Assembly: GCA_029880285.1 (NCBI GenBank)
Contig: JAOUOS010000002.1
Span: 151,465-215,464, forward strand
Length of the DNA stretch: 64,000 bases
Direction: 5' to 3'
DNA from: Spirochaetia bacterium
GTDB lineage: Bacteria; Spirochaetota; Leptospiria; Turneriellales; JAOUOS01
Position numbers and translations under genes: made by a program. Shown here in pieces: positions 61,276-64,000 of the stretch (its first letter is position 1; the number at the start of each line of letters is the position of its first letter). The notes below the pieces were generated by a model. That model had not been told where the DNA came from and did not search any database. It saw only the letters and a program-made list of their open reading frames with translations.

Positions 61276-61909
61276 TGACCATCTTATTTTAAGAGAAGGT
61301 CTAAAACATATTCTAACTGAAACAGAACGCTATGAAATTGCCGGCGAATCTGGCGACGGCCGCGAAGTTCTAGAGCAGGTAGAAAGAATAAAACCCGATT
61401 TGGTAATACTAGATATCTCTTTACCCAGCTTAAGCGGTATAGAAATAGCCAGACAGCTTAGAAAATTTAACCCTAACATAAAAATTATTATTTTATCTCA
61501 GTATGATAACGAAGAATATATTGAAGAATTATTAAAATACGGTATTCACGGATATCTTTTAAAAGACAGCGCTGCTGACGATCTGCTAAAAGCGCTTGCC
61601 GAAGTTTTAAAAGATAATATTTATTTATCGCCGCAGGTTACAAAAAAACTTGTTAAAGATTACCTGCCGCACACAAAAGATAAAGAAGTAAAAAAAGAAA
61701 AATCAATATTTTCTATTTTATCAGCGCGCGAAAGAGAAATATTAAAACTAATAGCAGAAGGCTACTCTAGCGAAAAAATATCTACCACATTATGGATATC
61801 TCCTAAAACGGTAAAAACACACAGGGCCAATATTATGCGAAAACTTAAAATAGGTAATGTTGCCGAACTTGTTAAATACGCTATCAAGCAGGGTATCGTA
61901 GAAATCTAA
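61247..61909 (+). CDS. Response regulator, NarL/LuxR type
   Basis: 220 residues. Receiver: ADDHLILREGLKHIL, phosphoacceptor Asp in DLVILDISLPSLSGIE, and the conserved Lys in HGYLLKDSA. DNA-binding HTH: LSAREREILKLIAEGYSSEKI and KTVKTHRANIMRKLKI. It pairs with the kinase at 59845, whose end it overlaps, and is followed by the NHL lipoprotein/cytochrome pair, which it might control. TTGCAGTA repeats immediately downstream are candidate binding sites. Confidence 0.93.
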   Translation: MKPVKIYLADDHLILREGLKHILTETERYEIAGESGDGREVLEQVERIKPDLVILDISLPSLSGIEIARQLRKFNPNIKIIILSQYDNEEYIEELLKYGIHGYLLKDSAADDLLKALAEVLKDNIYLSPQVTKKLVKDYLPHTKDKEVKKEKSIFSILSAREREILKLIAEGYSSEKISTTLWISPKTVKTHRANIMRKLKIGNVAELVKYAIKQGIVEI

Positions 61910-61918
61910 ATACTCCCA

Positions 61919-61959
61919 TTGCAGTACACCTGCAAAAAACAACTACACCTTTTGCAGTA
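61919..61959. promoter_or_regulatory. Direct and inverted TTGCAG repeats upstream of the NHL gene
   Basis: TTGCAGTA occurs at 61919-61926 and again at 61952-61959 (33 nt apart, about three helical turns). CTGCAA at 61930-61935 is inverted to the first. The spacing fits dimeric regulator sites. They lie about 200 nt before the NHL lipoprotein and straight after the response regulator gene; the first pair could alternatively be a weak hairpin terminator. Confidence 0.4.
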
Positions 61960-62030
61960 TCTCACAATACATCTTTTTCTGACCTTAAATTAGCTGTGTT
62001 TTTTTGTTTTTTTCTTGACCTATTGACTTA

Positions 62031-62057
62031 TTGATTTAACTATTTCGTTTATATACT
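62031..62057 (+). promoter_or_regulatory. Tentative promoter for the NHL lipoprotein-cytochrome pair
   Basis: TTGATT (62031-62036), a 15-nt gap, then TATACT (62052-62057); other -35-like sequences TTGACC (62015-62020) and TTGACT (62023-62028) overlap the region with less good -10 spacing. The mRNA leader would be about 95 nt. A short stem TAAC-GCGA-GTTA with a GNRA loop lies in the leader near 62107. Confidence 0.35.
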
Positions 62058-62155
62058 GTATCTTTAATAAATATTTAGTTCTAATAATTAAATGTATTTA
62101 TAGAACTAACGCGAGTTAAAAATACAGATAATTTTAAAAGATAAGGAGAGTAGAT

Positions 62156-63151
62156 ATGGACTACAAAAAAATTGGCAAATCTATATTATCATTGATTGTG
62201 GTATCTGTGTTCCTGGTAGCATTTACCGGCTGTACAGAAATCATTAAAGATGGTGATGCGTCAAAAAAAATAAATCCTGTTGTTGGCGAATGCGCGACTG
62301 ATTCTGTAAACAGCGGTAATACTGCGTGGCCAGCTGAAAATCCAAAAATTACGTTATTGGGCGCTATTGATAACGACAGTCAGTGTATTGACGGTAAAAC
62401 AACCGTAGTTACTGAAAGAGTAGCTTACCCTAATGCGGTAGCAGGTGACTCAGCAAGAGGTAAGGTTTATGTTTCTGATCGTTATGGCGTTAAAGAAATT
62501 GATGAAGCTACAAAAAGCGTAAAATTTCTTGGTGACGCTAAAGACGCCAGAGGATTAGCTGTAGCTTCTAATGGCGATGTTTATGTGGCAGATGCCGCTA
62601 CTAAAACTATTCAGGTTTATTCAAACGGTGCGCTTTCAGCTACAATTGGCGCGGGTGAACTTTCAAACCCTCACGGTTTAGCTCTTGATGAAGCCAACCA
62701 GAGAATATATGTTGTTGACGTTGCAGTTAGCAAAGTAATTGGTTTTGGATTAAACGGCGAAAAAGAAGTTGAATTAACCGGACTTAAAGTTCCAGCGGGA
62801 GCAGCTGTTAACTCTAAAGGGAATATTTATGTAACCCAGTTTGACGGGCCGCATGTGCAGGTATTTAACCCGGCAGGCGATAAACTGTTTGACTTTGCGC
62901 CACATGGTAAACAAAGCGGTACATTACAGAGACCTAAAGGTATAGCTATAGACAGCGATGATAACGTATACGTTGCCGACATGGCTTTTAATAACGTACA
63001 GGTATTTGACGCTCAGGGCAATGCTTTAACTTACATTGGCCCAGGTCAGTTTCTTTTACCCGCTTTAGTATCAATTGATAACAATGATACTATATGGGTA
63101 GCTGAAAAAGGCGCTCAAAGAGTTCAAATTTTCCAGTACAATGGAAATTAA
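62156..63151 (+). CDS. NHL-repeat (beta-propeller) lipoprotein
   Basis: 331 residues with lipobox VAFTGCTE after a signal peptide (SILSLIVVSVFLVA). Residues ~85-330 hold about six NHL blades with recurring VYVSDRYGVKEID, VYVADAATKTIQVYS, IYVVDVAVSKVIGFG, IYVTQFDGPHVQVFNPAG, VYVADMAFNNVQVFDAQG and IWVAEKGAQRVQIFQ. No CXXCH. Strong ribosome binding site AAGGAGAG. It lies 12 nt before the tetraheme cytochrome and should be co-expressed. In Geobacter NHL lipoproteins neighbour extracellular cytochrome genes (from memory), so an export or scaffold role for the cytochrome is plausible. Confidence 0.85.
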   Translation: MDYKKIGKSILSLIVVSVFLVAFTGCTEIIKDGDASKKINPVVGECATDSVNSGNTAWPAENPKITLLGAIDNDSQCIDGKTTVVTERVAYPNAVAGDSARGKVYVSDRYGVKEIDEATKSVKFLGDAKDARGLAVASNGDVYVADAATKTIQVYSNGALSATIGAGELSNPHGLALDEANQRIYVVDVAVSKVIGFGLNGEKEVELTGLKVPAGAAVNSKGNIYVTQFDGPHVQVFNPAGDKLFDFAPHGKQSGTLQRPKGIAIDSDDNVYVADMAFNNVQVFDAQGNALTYIGPGQFLLPALVSIDNNDTIWVAEKGAQRVQIFQYNGN

Positions 63152-63163
63152 AAGGAGTTTATC

Positions 63164-63832
63164 ATGAAAAGAACAAATATTATACTTTTAGCGGTATTAG
63201 CTGCATTAACCGTAACTTCTGTACTATATGCAGGTATTGTTAACTCAAGACATGACCTTTCATCAACTAGTACGGTATGGAGTGGTTTAGGCTTAACTGG
63301 TGAGCCATGTGAGTTTTGCCACACGCCTCACGGCGCTTCGGGTACACAACCGCTTTGGAACCATGAACAGTCAGGGGCTGCAAATTTTACCATGTATACT
63401 GGTTATGCAATGCAACATGCTTCGCCAACCGCAAATTCTTACAAAGCTGATGGTGATGCTACATTATGTTTATCATGCCATGACGGTACGATAGCGGTAG
63501 CTGACTACGGCGGATGGAGAAGTGATGCAGGCGGTACCGGTGCAGAATCGGGCGGTGTTATGGGAAGTACAACATTTTCTAGCAGTTCATTCTTAGTAGT
63601 TGATTTCAATATGACAAATGATCATCCTGTAGGGTTTTTGTATGAGGGTAGTGTATCAGGTGATTTAGAATTAAGAGAACCTACAGACGCTTCTGTTATG
63701 GCAGTACTTAACGCAAATGGTAACGTTGACTGCGGCGGTTGCCATGATGTTCATAATGGATCAGGATATGTGAAATTTTTAAATGCAAATCCGACAGGTT
63801 CAGGAATTTGCCTATCTTGTCATCTTAAATAA
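63164..63832 (+). CDS. Secreted tetraheme c-type cytochrome, OmcE-like
   Basis: 222 residues with a signal peptide (IILLAVLAALTVTSVLYA). The mature protein starts GIVNSRHDLSSTST. Four CXXCH sites: C49-H53 (CEFCH, followed by TPHG), C102-H106 (CLSCH), C190-H194 (CGGCH), C216-H220 (CLSCH). Six further His (30, 56, 67, 85, 154, 197) can supply four distal ligands. Four hemes in ~200 residues, the NSRHDLS opening and CxFCHTPHG recall OmcE-type filament cytochromes. It may carry electrons outside the cell. Ribosome binding site AAAAGGAG; a terminator follows. Confidence 0.88.
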   Translation: MKRTNIILLAVLAALTVTSVLYAGIVNSRHDLSSTSTVWSGLGLTGEPCEFCHTPHGASGTQPLWNHEQSGAANFTMYTGYAMQHASPTANSYKADGDATLCLSCHDGTIAVADYGGWRSDAGGTGAESGGVMGSTTFSSSSFLVVDFNMTNDHPVGFLYEGSVSGDLELREPTDASVMAVLNANGNVDCGGCHDVHNGSGYVKFLNANPTGSGICLSCHLK

Positions 63833-63857
63833 AAAAAAAGACAAGTGTAAAATAAAC

Positions 63858-63881
63858 AAGCCGGTGTATGCCGGCTTTTTT
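63858..63881 (+). terminator. Rho-independent terminator after the tetraheme cytochrome
   Basis: AAGCCGG (63858-63864), a 6-nt loop, CCGGCTT (63871-63877) and a run of T: a perfect 7-bp GC-rich stem with a U-tract. It ends the NHL-cytochrome transcript. This is the clearest terminator in the window. Confidence 0.9.
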
Positions 63882-64000
63882 ATTTTTAAAATTGGAAAAG
63901 ATAGGGATGATGGTACCCCCCTGAAGCGATTGAAACGTCACAAACAGTTTGGCAATTTAGGAATATTTTTACCTATAGACTTAAAAAACTTATTGGAGGT
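63882..64000 (+). other. Upstream region of a gene lying beyond the right edge
   Basis: About 120 nt with a palindromic GGTACC, a CCCCCC run (~63916-63921), a CAAAC/GTTTG small stem and, at the end, TTGGAGGT, a good ribosome binding site. A new coding sequence should start just outside the window. Nothing here identifies it. Confidence 0.5.

Noticed and set aside
63900..63940. CRISPR repeat (segment ending GATTGAAAC)
   Set aside because: Only a single occurrence lies in the window and no cas genes are present; noted only as something to check past the edge.

Overview
The window is AT-rich bacterial chromosome from an organism with an outer membrane: it encodes LpxD, an LptF/LptG permease, an OmpA-type protein, several lipoproteins and LspA. 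It carries the futalosine menaquinone gene mqnD, hydrogenase maturation genes (hypA, hypE, hypD, hypC) and a secreted tetraheme cytochrome, so an anaerobic respiratory, possibly metal- or hydrogen-using life style is likely. Many two-component, HD-GYP, PD40/OmpA and beta-propeller proteins, SpoVG, bactofilin and a form-IV RuBisCO-like protein would suit Spirochaetota or one of the uncultured deep-branching phyla. I cannot fix the phylum from this sequence.

Layout. 1-2575 (minus): start of the S10 operon (tuf, rpsJ, rplC, partial rplD). 3014-4120: HD-GYP c-di-GMP hydrolase. 4129-6977 (minus): hypC-hypD-hypE-hypA. 7083-8920: a membrane histidine kinase split by a T9 tract and preceded by one copy of a ~210-nt element; a second copy precedes the next gene (8936). 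10069-19670: poorly characterised cytosolic proteins, a Nudix hydrolase, a very large secreted propeller/LysM-like protein with a membrane sensor partner, a thioesterase and an OmpA/PD40 protein. 19768-25069: tight plus-strand run hisD, unknown, LMW phosphatase, FtsL/FtsB-like, rhomboid, uvrB. 25765-26156: spoVG with a clear promoter. 26264-30083: split transketolase, RuBisCO-like protein and pssA. 30171-34358: envelope genes (glycine-zipper protein, LPP20-like lipoprotein, Skp-like chaperone, lpxD) and ruvX. 34364-38883 (minus): rimP-nusA-infB-rbfA. 39156-41527: tRNA-Pro(GGG), cysS, rlmB-like. 41524-53522 (minus): rluD-like, lspA, lon, recJ, bactofilin, PpiC-type lipoprotein, unknown, lipid kinase, membrane protein, ParA, transaldolase. 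53629-59848 (plus): PASTA protein, rpe, mqnD, pyrE, SEC59-like kinase, LptF/G, GlmU-like protein. 59845-63832: NarX/NarL-like two-component pair, then an NHL-repeat lipoprotein and a tetraheme cytochrome c, ended by a strong terminator.

How the genes work together. Transketolase (26264-28167), transaldolase (52875-53522) and ribulose-phosphate epimerase (54804-55463) supply most of the non-oxidative pentose phosphate pathway. The transketolase halves are translationally coupled to the RuBisCO-like protein, which suggests a dedicated sugar-phosphate route. MqnD (menaquinone), the Hyp proteins (NiFe hydrogenase) and the secreted cytochrome fit an electron-transport chain that may end outside the cell.

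The two best candidates for something undescribed are (1) the split transketolase/RuBisCO-like operon and (2) the NHL lipoprotein plus tetraheme cytochrome pair, which resembles the OmcE-type extracellular cytochrome nanowire pattern. Also notable are the duplicated leader-like element around the split kinase, an SH3-like insertion inside a parvulin domain and a Skp-like gene with no ordinary start codon. All functional calls are from reading the sequence; no database search was run.
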